The notes: a model not told the origin generated them from the sequence alone. A DNA stretch of 64,000 nt from Sphagnum magellanicum (GCA_021904315.1 CM038919.1:22919666-22983665), one strand, 5' to 3'. Counted from the first letter of the stretch, positions 43,654 through 55,260 are shown. Program-made: numbers and translations.

Positions 43654-46568
43654 CCAAGGTCAGACCAGCCTGCAAGAAACACACCCTCAACTGCAGTGAA
43701 TGCTTGTTCATTCATGGCCTCATGTATCATAGCAGCAGCAACTGCATATGTAACACTTGTCCAAATCTCCCGAGACTGCATACATGTTTCGTCAACTTTT
43801 CCATTGGAGTGCATTCCATTGACAGCCCCCCATTTACCACCTTTTACTTTCATCACATTGAAGTCATAAATTTTCTGTAGTGCACTGCAAGCTTTGTAGT
43901 CATCAAAGATGGGAGGCAGCCCTGAAGCCCAAGCATACCACTGCCTAGCCATCTGGTCTGCCTGCAAGATAGCATAAGTTCTGTAATCAGGAATATGTGA
44001 AGCATTTGAAATTCTGCTGAGACAGAACTAGACCTGAATTTCCATCTTTAACACAGTACATTTCTCAATCCTACACTGCTTGTCCTCAGGATGATCTATC
44101 AGACTAATGCAACAGTTCTCACCTGAATCGAGTTGCTGTTACTGCTTGTACCACAATCATAATTGAAGTAAGAGCCATTCCATAGCTTTTTCTCATACAC
44201 ATCACGAGCTTGGCTGAATTTTGCTTGAAAGTACTGTGCAGTATCCTTATCTTCTACCATGTCTGCCATGGCTGCTGCTGCTGCTGCTTGCAGGGCAGCT
44301 AGCCATAAGCCCCCACAGTATGCACTGACACCATGCACAGTCCAGGTGTCATATGTCTGGTCAGGGAACCCATCATTCTCAATCAGACCATCCCTGTCTC
44401 TGTCAAATTGATCCATGTATGCCATAGCTGCAAAGACAACAGGCCAGACTGCCCTTGCAAATACTCTGTCTCCTGTTGCTACCACATCCCGGTACACCTG
44501 GTTAAGGAAAAACAGTTCTCGAAATTCAGTTTCTTGATGTCTGGCAAAAATCTGCCAAGAAACCCACCTTGCAACAACTTCGAAGGCATTCATGAAGAAG
44601 TTATAACCAAAGGGTATAAAACCTGAATCACAAATTTTGGGTTGAGGTCCTTCCAACGGCTTGTATCATGAATATTGTAAGCATTGACCTCTACCCAGGG
44701 ATCATGCTGACCAAGGTCATGTGGTACAGCACCGAAAACTTTTTTAACACCTGTCTTTCCATCAGCCATGTATTTAACTTTCTCTGGATTGTTGGAGAGA
44801 GTGGCAGCTGCAACATCTCTTTGGATGCTGAGCTCAAGCTTAGGAAAGAGAGATAGGAGAGCGAACGAGGCATTGAAGTGCACATCATATGTACACCACA
44901 TGATGTACTCAATGCCTTCCAAGTAAATAAACTGACCAACATTCTCTTCTCCTTTTTGGAGAAGGGCTAATCCAGAAGAAAGCCCAGATGATCCATCTTT
45001 TGGATCATGGGGCATTGCTGCCTCCATAGCCTTCAATAGCAATCCCTCTGCTGTCTCTATTCCTGCTGGCTCTGTATTCTCTTCTGCCTCAGACCTGTTG
45101 GCTGCCTCCATGGTAGCTTCATTTTCTGCTTTTTCAGTAAAACGAGGGAGAGATTCAGAACTTGCAACTCCTTGCACATGTTCAAGCTCCAATATCCGTT
45201 TCATTTGCTCTTCTTGCAATCCTGTGAGGAAGGGGTTATAATTAACAACTACACTGTGGCCGTTTGAGACAGGGCTATCAAATGGTGGTTCATCACTCTC
45301 CATCTGGAGACCTCCCTGCTTTGCAACATTTGGAATCTCAGTTTACCACGCGCAAGGATGAAAGCTGGTGTTGCAGGCATTGGCTCCATCTTGCTAATAG
45401 GATCTTGTGGAAGGGCATCAGGGACAGAATCTGTAGACAAGAGATCAGAGCCTCTTTCAATTGCTGGTCGACCATCTGCAACAGAGAGAAAATTGAGATC
45501 AGAGTCATGCATCACTTGGGGGACAGGTGTTCTGGCTGAGGCAAAGAGAAACTGGTTTACAGAGGGCTAGGACCAAGCTGTGCCAAACACATAATACTCT
45601 ACCTGTCCAAAGTCTGCCCCCAGCAACCAGATAATACAACTCATTAAAGAGAGTGACTCGGTACCTGCAGACCCACAAACACCCAGATGGACATTAAAGA
45701 TAATGAATCTTTCTTGAAAGGAAGGAAGTAGTGAAAATTCAGTCTACATTGATCTTTTCTTCTGATCACTAACAAATGTTCACTCAATGCCACAAGCCTT
45801 AAATCACCTAACCCTGACTACAGAAAATCAGTCATGAGGCCTTTCTATAAAAGGGAAGTCGACTTCAGAAAAATAGGAATGAATTGGCTGCAGAAATAAC
45901 TCTCATGAGAAATCTCCATATTCATGATTAAGAGGGCCAGAACAAAGTTCAAAACTTTTCTTTGGAGTTAAAGAAAGAATATCAGATAAGGACTGATGAA
46001 CCGGGCAGAAGAAAAACACAGAAGGGTAGACTTGAATGAAGAACAATGGCAGTATGAACAAAACTGGTAGTCTCTCAGTTGTTAAGGGACCATCAACAGT
46101 AACATGTATGATAGTAACTTATCCATTACAACTTATCCAGCAACTCCATCAGCTCCCTACAGTGGGTATAGGCCAGTGTGACCACCAGCCTACATCCTGA
46201 GTTTCTGTCTCAAGTCCTGAAGCAACAGGAAGACTCAGCCATGACACTGGCTAGCACAAAACACTATAGAAGGGAAAACATAGAGAAAAACAAAAAATAG
46301 AAGACTACACACAATAGGAAGAAAAAACAGACAAAAAATAGACAAAAGGAAGAAGACAAACAAGGACCAAGTGGGCTTCACCGTGGTGCAGAAAGGAGAA
46401 CAGCTAATCTGCTGTGATCTAGTATAGAAATTGAGCCCCTCCAAGGTACATAAGTAATATGAGAGCTGTTGAGAACAAGTTTCATCTGCACTCACCATTC
46501 AGGTAGGCTTTCATCCCTCAGAACTAGTTGCTGCCAATCTTCAATGGCAACCTCCCATTTCCGATAAT
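43654..46568 (-). CDS. GBA2-type non-lysosomal glucosylceramidase (GH116), C-terminal half, one frameshift
   Basis: Five minus-strand exons with GT-AG borders and compatible phases: 46496-46568, 45603-45664, 44623-45475, 44123-44497 and 43654-43961, about 556 codons. They read through [52 protein letters not shown] (the segment with the nucleophile Glu in GH116), [31 protein letters not shown] (carrying the acid/base Asp), and [17 protein letters not shown], ending AGWSDLG at a donor. The family hydrolyses glucosylceramide outside lysosomes; plant members are about 950 aa. The N-terminal half is missing upstream, where an ABCG exon lies instead, and the last ~40 residues (normally ...WAMQWAL) were not found. 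Within exon 3 the frame shifts near 45343: the upstream frame ends ILARG, the downstream frame resumes at [10 protein letters not shown] after a TAA. The exon is one base short of the phase its borders need, so a 1-nt loss, or a sequencing error, is likely in a poorly conserved linker. Confidence 0.8.
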
Positions 46569-46613
46569 CTGTATGCATTAAGCAGGAGACTTGATTTCAA
46601 TCCATTTGCATTG

Positions 46614-47102
46614 GCCGGAGCCTGAAGGACCGAGGATCGCAAGCATGCCGCCAGGCTCTGCGTATCCCGACAATCCATGGAGCACTGTCTGATCCTCGCC
46701 CTTAGCATCGGTGACGGACACCCACAAGTCTGACCACGTGAGTCTTGCACAGACGCCTTTGTCGTCTCCAGCTACCGCTAATGCTGTTGCTACAGCAGCG
46801 TCGAAACCTCTCCTAATGAAGGCGCTGTTGCTGCTCTTCTTCTTCTTCTCCATCAACCCGCCCACGCCTACGGACGCAGCCGACGCTCCAGCAACTTCAG
46901 GGAACTGGAACATCTGCTCCTGTTGCTGCTGTCCCGGATACAGCTTGCGGTTTCCTCGCCCCGTCCCCTTCTTGAGATTGAACTGGAAAGAGGCCTGTTG
47001 CTGCTGTTGCCCGGGATATAACAACCCGGGCACCGGGTTTACCACGGAATTGTCGTAATAGAATCTCCCGCCATTCATCTCGCGGTACTGTTGCAACTCC
47101 AT
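46614..47102 (-). CDS. ABCG half-transporter, 5' exon fragment (ABCG11-like)
   Basis: A minus-strand ATG at 47100-47102, preceded in frame by TGA, opens 163 family-like codons. Residues 27-41 and 53-67 repeat LYPGQQQQ...FQF; a lysine run (EKKKK) follows at 85-89. From 117, VCARLTWSDLWVSVTD and TVLHGLSGYAEPGGMLAILG match the nucleotide-binding-domain start of plant ABCG11/WBC proteins, which export cuticular lipids. The Walker A motif begins GPSGSG (158-163) but the expected KST is replaced by QCKW, and a stop comes at codon 175. No donor is present at the break, so the exon is cut, not spliced. The break lies 45 bases before the first GBA2-like exon on the same strand. CpG-rich sequence upstream looks like a genuine promoter. 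Alone it cannot form a transporter. Confidence 0.75.
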
Positions 47103-47745
47103 GGATCAAACTCGATCGATCCACAGTTCCTCCTTTACAGCAGCTCGACCTCCATCACTCCCGGTTACATGATCATCATCTTCTTCTTCTTCTTCTTCCG
47201 ACAATTGCAACTCTAGGCGCAGTTCGAGATTCTTCAGCAACAGAAGAGTTACAGACGCGTGTGTGAGTTCGATCAAGCAATAGGGACTGAGTACGACACT
47301 CACTATTGCTGCCTCACGGACCTGCAACTTTGGCACTCGTTGGTTCTGAGGTTGCTGTTCCGCTGTCGTTGCTGCAGCGGTGATGCATGAGTGTGGATGT
47401 CATAGGTAGTTCTGGTGCTATAATAAGAAGTAGGGAGTGAATGCTCATTAGTGCGAGATATGGAATCCATGGACGGAACCCTCGTTATGCGCTGCGAATA
47501 TGTAGCAGCGGACGTGCTGCAGTTACGGCAGCCGCTCCAACAAAAGTGCGAGAGCGTGGGATAGGGGCAGAGGCCGCGCGGGGGAACGGAAGGGAGAGCG
47601 ATGGCGGCGGAACAGAAGGGAAGAAGAGGAATGAAGCGGATGACACGACGCGCGACGGATTTCGTGTCGTGCAGCATCCTTCGCGACGCGTGCGAGAGAG
47701 ATTTTTTCGCTCCAGGGAAACCATGACGGGTTGTCATAAATGTTT
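47103..47745 (-). promoter_or_regulatory. CpG-rich promoter and 5' leader of the ABCG exon
   Basis: A sharply GC- and CpG-richer block directly upstream of the ABCG start, with a (CTT)n run on + near 47179-47200 (GAA repeats in the minus-strand leader). It ends abruptly at about 47750, where AT-rich repeat DNA starts. Overlapping open frames on both strands (47303-47749 on -, 47441-47806 on +) arise from this composition. Confidence 0.5.
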
Positions 47746-48082
47746 TCAACCTGGGACTTTGAGCTCATTCATCACACTAGGACTACAGTTTTTTTTTCCG
47801 GAATGATTTTTTTTCTTTTTATTTTTTCCTCTTCTATTATTATCATTTTCATTATTATTAGCCATTAGCCAACTTTTTAAATGCTCAACAGTGGCCAGAG
47901 GATAATAATTTAAATTTTTTTCTCAATTTTGGATACTGAAAATGTGGGGAAATTTTCTAGAAATTATTAAAATTAGTCGAATTTACACTAGAAAAAAGAA
48001 ACATTTATCCAACACTTCCCCCTTTTTCTTTTTGGATCAAGAAACCACAAAATTTGTCGAGGACAAACACCCAACCCTAACC

Positions 48083-48250
48083 CTTTACCTACGATCTGGT
48101 CCCTACGGCCATAACGACACAGGCTTCAAGCTGTTCGACCACAAAAAGCCAGTGTAGTGCCAGACTTTTTTAGTGCAGTGCCAGGCTCTTTTTTTCGACC
48201 TTTTTCAGCTTTTTGTTATTTTTTTACTGCTTGTAAATTATTTTTTTACT
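48083..48250 (+). repeat. dispersed repeat family, copy c (short)
   Basis: TACGATCTGGTCCCTACGGC, then CAAGCTGTTCGACCACAAAA, AGTGCCAGACTTTTTTAGTG, CAGTGCCAGGCTC and TTTTTGTTATTTTTTTACTG. The tail ends in AT-rich DNA at about 48250. Confidence 0.6.
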
Positions 48251-50110
48251 AGGGGAGTTAAATTGCTAGTGATCAACTAATTAAATAGAAAAAAGGTATT
48301 AATTGATTATGTAACACAATAAATTATTTATTAATTTTTACACTCCTGAAAATTTAACTATAAATTATTAAGATTCTAAATTACTCAGTTAATAGTAGAT
48401 ATGAAATCGGTTTTAATAAACATTCATAGCAATTAATTAGAAAATTAAGTATTAAACCAAAATAATATATTATGATTTTTGAAATTTTTAAGTAAAAACT
48501 AAATAATTTTTAATTAATCGTTAATAGTAACCAAACAATTTAATCTGTGAAGAATTTGTTATTTATCATTCATCAGCTGATTAAATATTTATTAATTAGT
48601 AAACATTAACTATTAACCACAACTCTTAATTAACTACCTAAATCAAATTCTTGAAATATTTCAGAACTAATCATATATTTCAAAATCGTTTAATAAAGAA
48701 TGATTAGATAATCATTATCTAAATAATAATTCAGAATAATTAATTATTTCATAATAACTGAATATTGAATAACAAATTATTGACAAATCATTGATTGATA
48801 AATATTAAATATGGATAATTTGTTTATAAACTTATTCATTTTTTTATGGAAATTAAGTAATTTTAAATTAACTAAGAATTATTTCATATTTCTTAAATAA
48901 TCAATTAATTAATATGAATAATTCATGAACACCAATTAATTTTGTCGTATCAATTTACGATTTAATATCTAATTAATTATATTTTCTTGAAATAACTAAT
49001 TGATTACTTAATTAGTTGGTATTAGTTAAAATATACTGGAATGATTAAATATAATTATTAGTTCATACTTTGTATTGACTAATGACTATTTGAAAATAAT
49101 AGTTTATCAATAATTAATGCTTGTGTAATACAATGATTATATCATATTAACATGACCTCGCTACTATAATTTAATCATATCTTAGTAAAGATGACATATT
49201 TTGAATGAACCATACAAAAAAAAAATGATATATTTTCAATCCAATATGCGTATGACATGGTCAAATATATGTTTAATATACTTTGAATACAAACTAAATA
49301 TCTTAACATACCATGAATAAAGTCAAATATGCTTAATATACTTGGAATATAATTTAAATGCATTCTAATATGTTAAATAGGCTTAATAGATGTTTAATAC
49401 ACCCTGAATAAAAGGTATACAATATGTTTTTAATGTAGTGCACAAAACCATAATGTCCATAAAATATATATACACACCATAATAAGTAACCAAATTACAA
49501 TTAATTTTGGAACTAAATGAACATACGAGTTTATTCATGGATGAAAAATCCAAAAAACTAGTCAATATGGAAGGATGTGTAATTTAATAGTCACAACATA
49601 ATCACAAAAATAGTAATAAAGTCTAAAAGATGGTGACTAATTGTAAAATTGATAAAACAAAGTCACAAAGGATAGGTGGTTGCATGTAATCATATGTAGT
49701 TGTAAATTGAATTGTTGCATATTAAAAGATTTCTTTTAATGTGAGACCTTGATTGGCGACAAGGTTGTTAAATGATTAGTACAAGCAACAACAAATAAAC
49801 ATTATATCAATGAAGGACTACAATTGTAATCATGTTACACACACACACATATATATAACTTTTTAAACCCTGATGTGAATGTTGATGTTCTACCAACATT
49901 AGTACACAAATATAATTAAAGTGCAACAATACCAAATTGATATATTAATTGTAAGTTTAACATTCTTGAACATGTACTTGCTAGTCGCATGGAAGAAAAT
50001 GAATAAACAATCAATAGATGCACCAATAGGTCCATTAAGCAACAAACAAAACCTTGAATGAAAAGAGAAAATTCAACAAAGAGTTAGTTGAAGCCTAACA
50101 TGGAGTCGGT
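48251..50110. other. extremely AT-rich region, no gene
   Basis: Dominated by TTAATTAATT-like words; no coding frame of note. Between about 49190 and 49430 a loose repeat of roughly 65-70 bases recurs (CAAATATGCTTAATATACTT, CAAATATATGTTTAATATAC, AATAGATGTTTAATACACC). An (AC)n(AT)n run lies near 49840-49860. Confidence 0.5.
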
Positions 50111-50249
50111 GGATTCTTGATTATGCACTTATATGAACATTTGCAAGTCCAAAACTTTAAAAGCCCATTCAAAAGGCAATTTGTGATCTTAGTCATTATT
50201 CTGACATATGAATGGTGTACATCATGTATAATCACTTTCCCAAAAAACA

Positions 50250-50560
50250 TCATTATCATTTTTTTATCATTTATGGATGGGGTAGATCATTTCCAAACAT
50301 TCATGGACATCACAGATCATTTTCAATCACCCATGGATTATATAAATGATTTATATTCACTAAATAAGGTTGATCTTTTTTGGGTTAGGCATGGATGACG
50401 TGGATTATTTCTGGTCATCCATACATTATTGAGATCATTCTTAATCACGTAGAAAAAGACCAATTGTGCAAATCATTTTCACTTTCCCAATGCCCCTAGA
50501 TAACATCTATCATCAATATTCTCCTATATTGGGTAGATAATTGTTGGTCACCTATACATG
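50250..50560 (+). repeat. degenerate short tandem repeat (GGATCATTTTCAATCA-like)
   Basis: Repeated phrases CATTTATGGATGGGGTAGAT, CATTTCCAAACATTCATGGA, CATCACAGATCATTTTCAAT and CACCCATGGATTATAT recur at about 35-60 base spacing. The open frame at 50117-50398 is a by-product. Confidence 0.45.
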
Positions 50561-50599
50561 GCATGTACCTTTATTATTTTCTATACTAGGCCTAAGTTG

Positions 50600-51470
50600 A
50601 TTTACTTCATTTGAAAATCAAGTATGATGGTGGAACTAATGCAATATGTTAGCCAATGAAAAGTTGACACGTCACATCAATTTTAACAACCCTTTTTTTG
50701 GCCCCCAATGATTACATAGGATTGTGCTTGATTAAAAGTCTTATGGAAAATTAAAATTGCTTGATAGGCAGTTCATAGGAACAAATGTGTAAATGATTAG
50801 TAGGTTTAGGGCAAGTAGGTCGATGGTCGTAGATGGTTAATATTTATGTAACAACTGGCACATTAGTTGGTGGGTAGGGGCAAAAAGATGCTCAGTAGGC
50901 CGGTACAAAACTTTCTAAACTCACTTAATAATATTACTGTAGAGTGAGGTAAATAAAAAGTAAAAGCATATCCAGGTATGTGATCCTGGACAGTTAAATC
51001 GGATTAAGAAAACGCAAGGAATCCCAGTCCGGCTCTGCATGATGAGTCACTTTGCCTGCCATGGCTAGTTAAAGGCGCATGTAGAAAAGAGCGTATTAAA
51101 TATGATCTAACTGCTATTATTAAGATTGGCCCATCATAATGATCGATCCACGTGGTTTGCTTTTAGTAGTCCCGCATCGATTTGTTGTCCCCAGTTTCAA
51201 TTTTATGGGTGGGGTTGCAAAAGAGTACATAACTAAACTTGGATGTGAAAAATATTTTTTCAAATCATATATCGAACATTGTTCGAGATGTTCTAATGCA
51301 AACATAGGTAAAAACGAATGTTGGGAGGTTCTCACTTTTTCAACGAGAACCTTCAAGGTTTTCATTTCGATTCTCAAAGTGAGAATCAGAGGTTTTCACA
51401 TACAATGATAACCCTTTTGAAAACCTATTCGCCAGTTTCTTCCCATTAGAAATTGACTTTTTGAAAACCT
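50600..51470. other. intergenic, no recognised gene
   Basis: Short frames on both strands (51120-51408) mirror each other and show no motif. Near 51130-51410 the words GATCCACGTGG, CCCGCATCGATTTG and GTTCTCACTTTTTCAACGAGA stand out as less AT-rich, but they were not assigned. Confidence 0.35.
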
Positions 51471-51472
51471 AT

Positions 51473-52310
51473 CTATATAATCTGGGCATTACGAGTGTAA
51501 TGCTGGTGGCTGGTGGTTGTTTGACCAAAAAAAAACATAGCGGTGCCTATCTATATAATCCGGGCATCATGGGCATAATGCTGGTGGCTGGTGGCTGTTT
51601 GACCAGGAAAAAAAGGCAGTGGTGCCTGGCTGTTTGAGCATAATGTTGTGGTTGTTTTTGTTGACTTTAGTTACTTTTTGTTATTTTTTTTACTGGTCGT
51701 AAGTTTTGTAAATTACTTTTTACTACTGAAAGGGGTAAGGTTTATTACTATTTGTTATTTTTTTACTGCTGGTAACTATGATAAATTATTTTTTACTGGG
51801 CCAGGGGAATTACTGGGTTTCATTGTGCAAGGGGGAACTTGAAAGGGTGCACCTTGATTTTTTATTTTTTTATTGTTGAGGGGGAGGGGGGTGGAGGTAT
51901 GGAGTTTTTTTTATGGTCTCTTCATTGGAAATGTGAAAGGAGGAGGGGGGAAAGGGGTTAATAGGGTTTTCTGGAAATGTTTTTTTCATTGTGGAGAGGG
52001 TAGGGGGTTAGATTTTTTTACAAATTGATTATGCGGGGAGGGGTCAGTTGAAACACACCAGCCTGCAACAGAAAGGGTGGACCTTGATATTCTTTATTTA
52101 TTTATTTATTTATTTACTGTTGAGGGGGAGGGGGGGTGGAGGTATGGAGTTTTTTTTAGGGTCCCTTCGTTGGAAATGTGGAAGGAGGAGGGGGGGAAGG
52201 GGTTAATAGGGTTTTCTGGAAATGTTTTTTTCATTATGGAGAAGGTAGGGGGTTAGTTTTTTTACAAATTGATTATGGGGGGAGGGGTCGGTTGAAACCC
52301 ACCGGCCTGC
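51473..52310 (+). repeat. dispersed repeat family, copies d1/d2 with long G-rich tail
   Basis: Two heads lie 73 bases apart: CTATCTATATAATCTGGGCA (51473) and CTATCTATATAATCCGGGCA (about 51546). Each is followed by TAATGCTGGTGGCTGGTGGC and TGTTTGACCA. One common body follows (TTTTTGTTATTTTTTTTACT, GGGCCAGGGGAATTACTGGG), and the tail GTGGAGGTATGGAG ... GGTTAATAGGGTTTTCTGGA occurs twice (about 51890-52010 and 52140-52260). A (TTTA)n run is at 52092-52118. Confidence 0.7.
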
Positions 52311-52314
52311 AACA

Positions 52315-52672
52315 GACCTCATAGCAAAGATGAGACAAAGGGTGCACCTTGATTTATTTATTTTCTTTTTTTAAACTGTTGAGAGGACCTCACAATAAAG
52401 ACCAGACAAAGGGTGCACCTTGATTTTATTTTTTCTGTTTTTTTTACTGTTGAAGGGACCTCACAGCAAAGACTAGACAAAAGGTGCACCTTGATTTTAT
52501 TTTTTTCGATTTTTTTTACTGTTGAGGGGACCTCACAGCAAAGACCAAACAAAAGGTGCACCTTGATTTTTTTTTTCCTTTTTTTTTTACTGTTGAGGGG
52601 ACCTCACAGCAAAGACTAGACAAAGGGTACAATAATAAAAATAAAGGGTTGTTTAGGGTAGATGACAAGAAT
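52315..52672 (+). repeat. 71-72-bp tandem repeat, five units
   Basis: Units start at 52315, 52386, 52457, 52529 and 52600, each GACCTCACAGCAAAGACTAG, ACAAAGGGTGCACCTTGATT, a T-rich run, then TTTTTTACTGTTGAGGG. It is an amplified piece of the G-rich tail of the family around it (GTGCACCTTGATTTTTT also occurs at 51848 and 56257). Regular frames on both strands reflect the repeat. Confidence 0.85.
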
Positions 52673-52910
52673 TAAAATATTACTTAAGCAAGTTAATAAG
52701 TATGGTCGTGATAAAGAATAATTTCTTTGGGCAGAAAAAAATAAAATTCAGCTTTGGGTTGGTAAATTTTTGGAAAGGGGGGGCAGATTATTAAAATAAG
52801 TGGACCCCATCCAAAACAGTTGGCTGTTGGCCCCCAAAAAAACTCATTGGGGCAGTGAATAAAATACTTTTGAGCAATTCTTCAGGCAGAAAATTAAATA
52901 CTTTGGAGGA

Positions 52911-53345
52911 AACCTATCTTAGTAATCGGAGCATTACAAGTGTAATGCCGTGGGCTGTGGGCTGTTTGACCGGAGAAAATACACAGGAGTGCCGGGCTGT
53001 TTTCGCGCAGTGCCGGGCTTTTTTTGTTGACTTTTTTCACTTTTAGTTACTTTTAGTTTTTTTTTTGCTGGTTGTAAGTTTTGTAAATTACTTTTTACTG
53101 CTGAGAGGGGTATGTTTGTACTTTTTTGTTACTTTTTTTACTGCTCGTAAGTTTTAGGAAATTACTTTTTACTGTGGAGAAGGGCCAGGGTTTATATTGG
53201 GTTGATTGTGCGAGGGGGGGTTTAGGGGTGCAGCTTGATGCATTTTTTTTATTTTATTTTTTACTGTTGAGGGGGAGGGGGAAATGGGTACATTTTTTCC
53301 CCTAGATATATGGGTTTAGGGTGGAAGGAGGACAAGGAAATGGGT
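52911..53345 (+). repeat. dispersed repeat family, copy e
   Basis: Head CTATCTTAGTAATCGGAGCA and the hairpin GCATTAC AAGT GTAATGC, then GGGCTGTTTGACCGGAG, GTGCCGGGCTGTTTTCGCGC, AGTGCCGGGC, T-rich TTACTTTTAG blocks, GAGAAGGGCCAGGG and the tail GTGCGAGGGGGGGTTTAGGG. Confidence 0.7.
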
Positions 53346-55260
53346 ACATTTAGGGTCCCTTTTTAAGATATATATTTGTTGTGTTTGGATGGATGACGGG
53401 ACGGATGACAGGATGGATGGAAAGCTTCATTTCGTCCACGACGTCCTTTACTATATAAGAATATAAGATCCCCATTTCTTTATCTTTTTTTTGTTTCGGT
53501 CTTTCTTTCTTCTTTCTTTGTGTTTTATGCATTCCTTTTCTTTTTCTTTTTTCAATTTTTTTTCAAAAAGGTTTTCTAAATAATAATTAGAAAGTGAAAT
53601 TTCATTTCCACAAAACGAAAAAGATTATTAATATTTTTTCTAATGATTCTTTCTCTCCCTTTTTTTTGTGTTTTTTTTTTTCAGTTTCTCAGGCTATTTT
53701 GTTTTATTTTCAAATAGCCTTGTTCTTCAATAATAACCACAAAACGAGAAATAATTTCTGAAGTGTAAGTGTTTTTCGATCATTGTTTTTATCTCTCCGC
53801 AGATTTGAACGCAGGCTTGCAGGGTTCATGCCCGCCGCAACGATCAGAACACACGATAGGAAGGCCGAGAAGACGACCTGAAGCAGCCAGGGTTCCGACT
53901 GTACTAAGCCAGGGGTTCGACGAGAACAAAGAAGATAAGAAAGGAAAAACAAAACTCGATCGATTGAGCTGCGGGTAAAGAGCCCAAGGAACTCGTGCAT
54001 GATTTCGGTAGTGGGCTACTTCTTCCTCGGTGTTATGCGAGCCCAAGAGTTCACCCACCGGACTGCCCAAAAAAACATCAACGGAGATAAGCAACGAGAA
54101 GCAGTTCGAGTCAATGCCAGTCACATTCAGTTCGCAAGGAATGACTTGGGGTCATCGGTTTGATCCTCTCTCCATCAGACTCAGCCAAGTTTCACAGATT
54201 ATACCCTTTTTAAGTTTCTCGCACACAACCTTCATTCATATTAGACACGACTACATGTTTGTTTCTTCGACGAATCATGTTGCACTCAATTGATCACCGT
54301 CGCGCAATGCAGATTGCAGCTGTCTACTAACAAGATGTACTATATTAGGGTTTAAACGACACAATTGCAAATAGGATGTTCCACAGTAAGTCTATGTCGT
54401 ATTCACTGTGGAACTTATGGCGTCGTAAATGTGTTATGGGCACATCGCAGCAAAAGCATTCGTAAATTGCCCAGGGCGCACCGTGGGTTGCAAGACATAT
54501 GATATCGCAACAACATGTTTATAAACTTTGTGTCCGTATCCCAGGTTTAACAAACGATAATCAATACCCAGGGTTACTTCATCCATAAACAGTGCTATCT
54601 ATTGGAGAACGTTTCCACTAACCCAATTCACAAGGCGCACCCTAAAACTTGGTCGAACAGAAGCACAACTCCTATTATGGAATTACAAAACTTCATGCAG
54701 GCAACGTCCTGCACCTAAAGCCTCCGCGATGGTTTAGAACACCTTGGTTCAAACCTCCGCTGTAATTCCCTGGGCAAGCCACACGGTTCACGCACCAACT
54801 ACCACTTCGTCCAAAATTGAAATTTGGTCTAACTCACAAAATTTCAACATCTGCGTAGAACATTGCATAATAAAAAAGAACATTGCATTTCTTCTGCAGC
54901 AAGCTCCAGATATCTGAGGAACATGCGAAGAACCATGCCGACGAAGTTCCAAAACATCGATCTGATGACCACTTTGTCTACTCGGACAAATATCCTCACC
55001 GTGATCAAGACTTTCGCTCTTGATATCAATACCGAAGGCAGTGGTAATGAATTCAACATCGTCCCAAGTATAGGATTTCTGATTTATCCCAGGTTTACTG
55101 CCAGATCCACCGACTTTGCCAGCTTACGAGCTTCATCACGAATCAATCATTCGACAAAATTTGTTCAGAAGGAACCAGTCAGCATAGAATACGTCACCCT
55201 TTCGTTAGTCATTTAGACCGACCGACTATCAATTGGTGAAAATATTGCGTGTGAGTCACA
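53346..55260. other. intergenic, includes a CpG-retaining old repeat
   Basis: 53.35-53.78 kb is T-rich low-complexity. 53.78-55.2 kb is noticeably richer in CpG; open frames on both strands (53789-54124 on -, 54863-55216 on +) show no known motif. The part 54350-54760 is homologous to 58225-58620 and is listed separately. Confidence 0.4.
54350..54760 (+). repeat. old duplicated segment, copy 1 (CpG-rich)
   Basis: Homologous in direct orientation to 58225-58620: shared AATGTGTTATGGGCACA, GCAACAACATGTTTATAAAC, CCACTAACCCAATTCACAAG, ACAAAACTTCATG and CACCTTGGTTCAAACCT. At many sites this copy has CpG where the other has TpG or CpA. It also shows the uninterrupted site where the other copy carries a dispersed-repeat insertion. 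Confidence 0.75.

Noticed and set aside
44333..45570. Plus-strand ORFs opposite the GH116 exons
   Set aside because: Antisense shadows of well-supported minus-strand exons.
47303..47806. ORFs on both strands in the GC-rich block right of the ABCG exon
   Set aside because: Mutually overlapping frames in CpG-rich promoter sequence without motifs.
52358..52619. Regular repeated peptides on both strands (FFTVEGTSQQR type)
   Set aside because: They are translations of the 71-bp tandem repeat in rotating frames.
54740..54790. GGTTCAAACCTCC as a possible tRNA T-arm
   Set aside because: No matching acceptor, D or anticodon stems around it.
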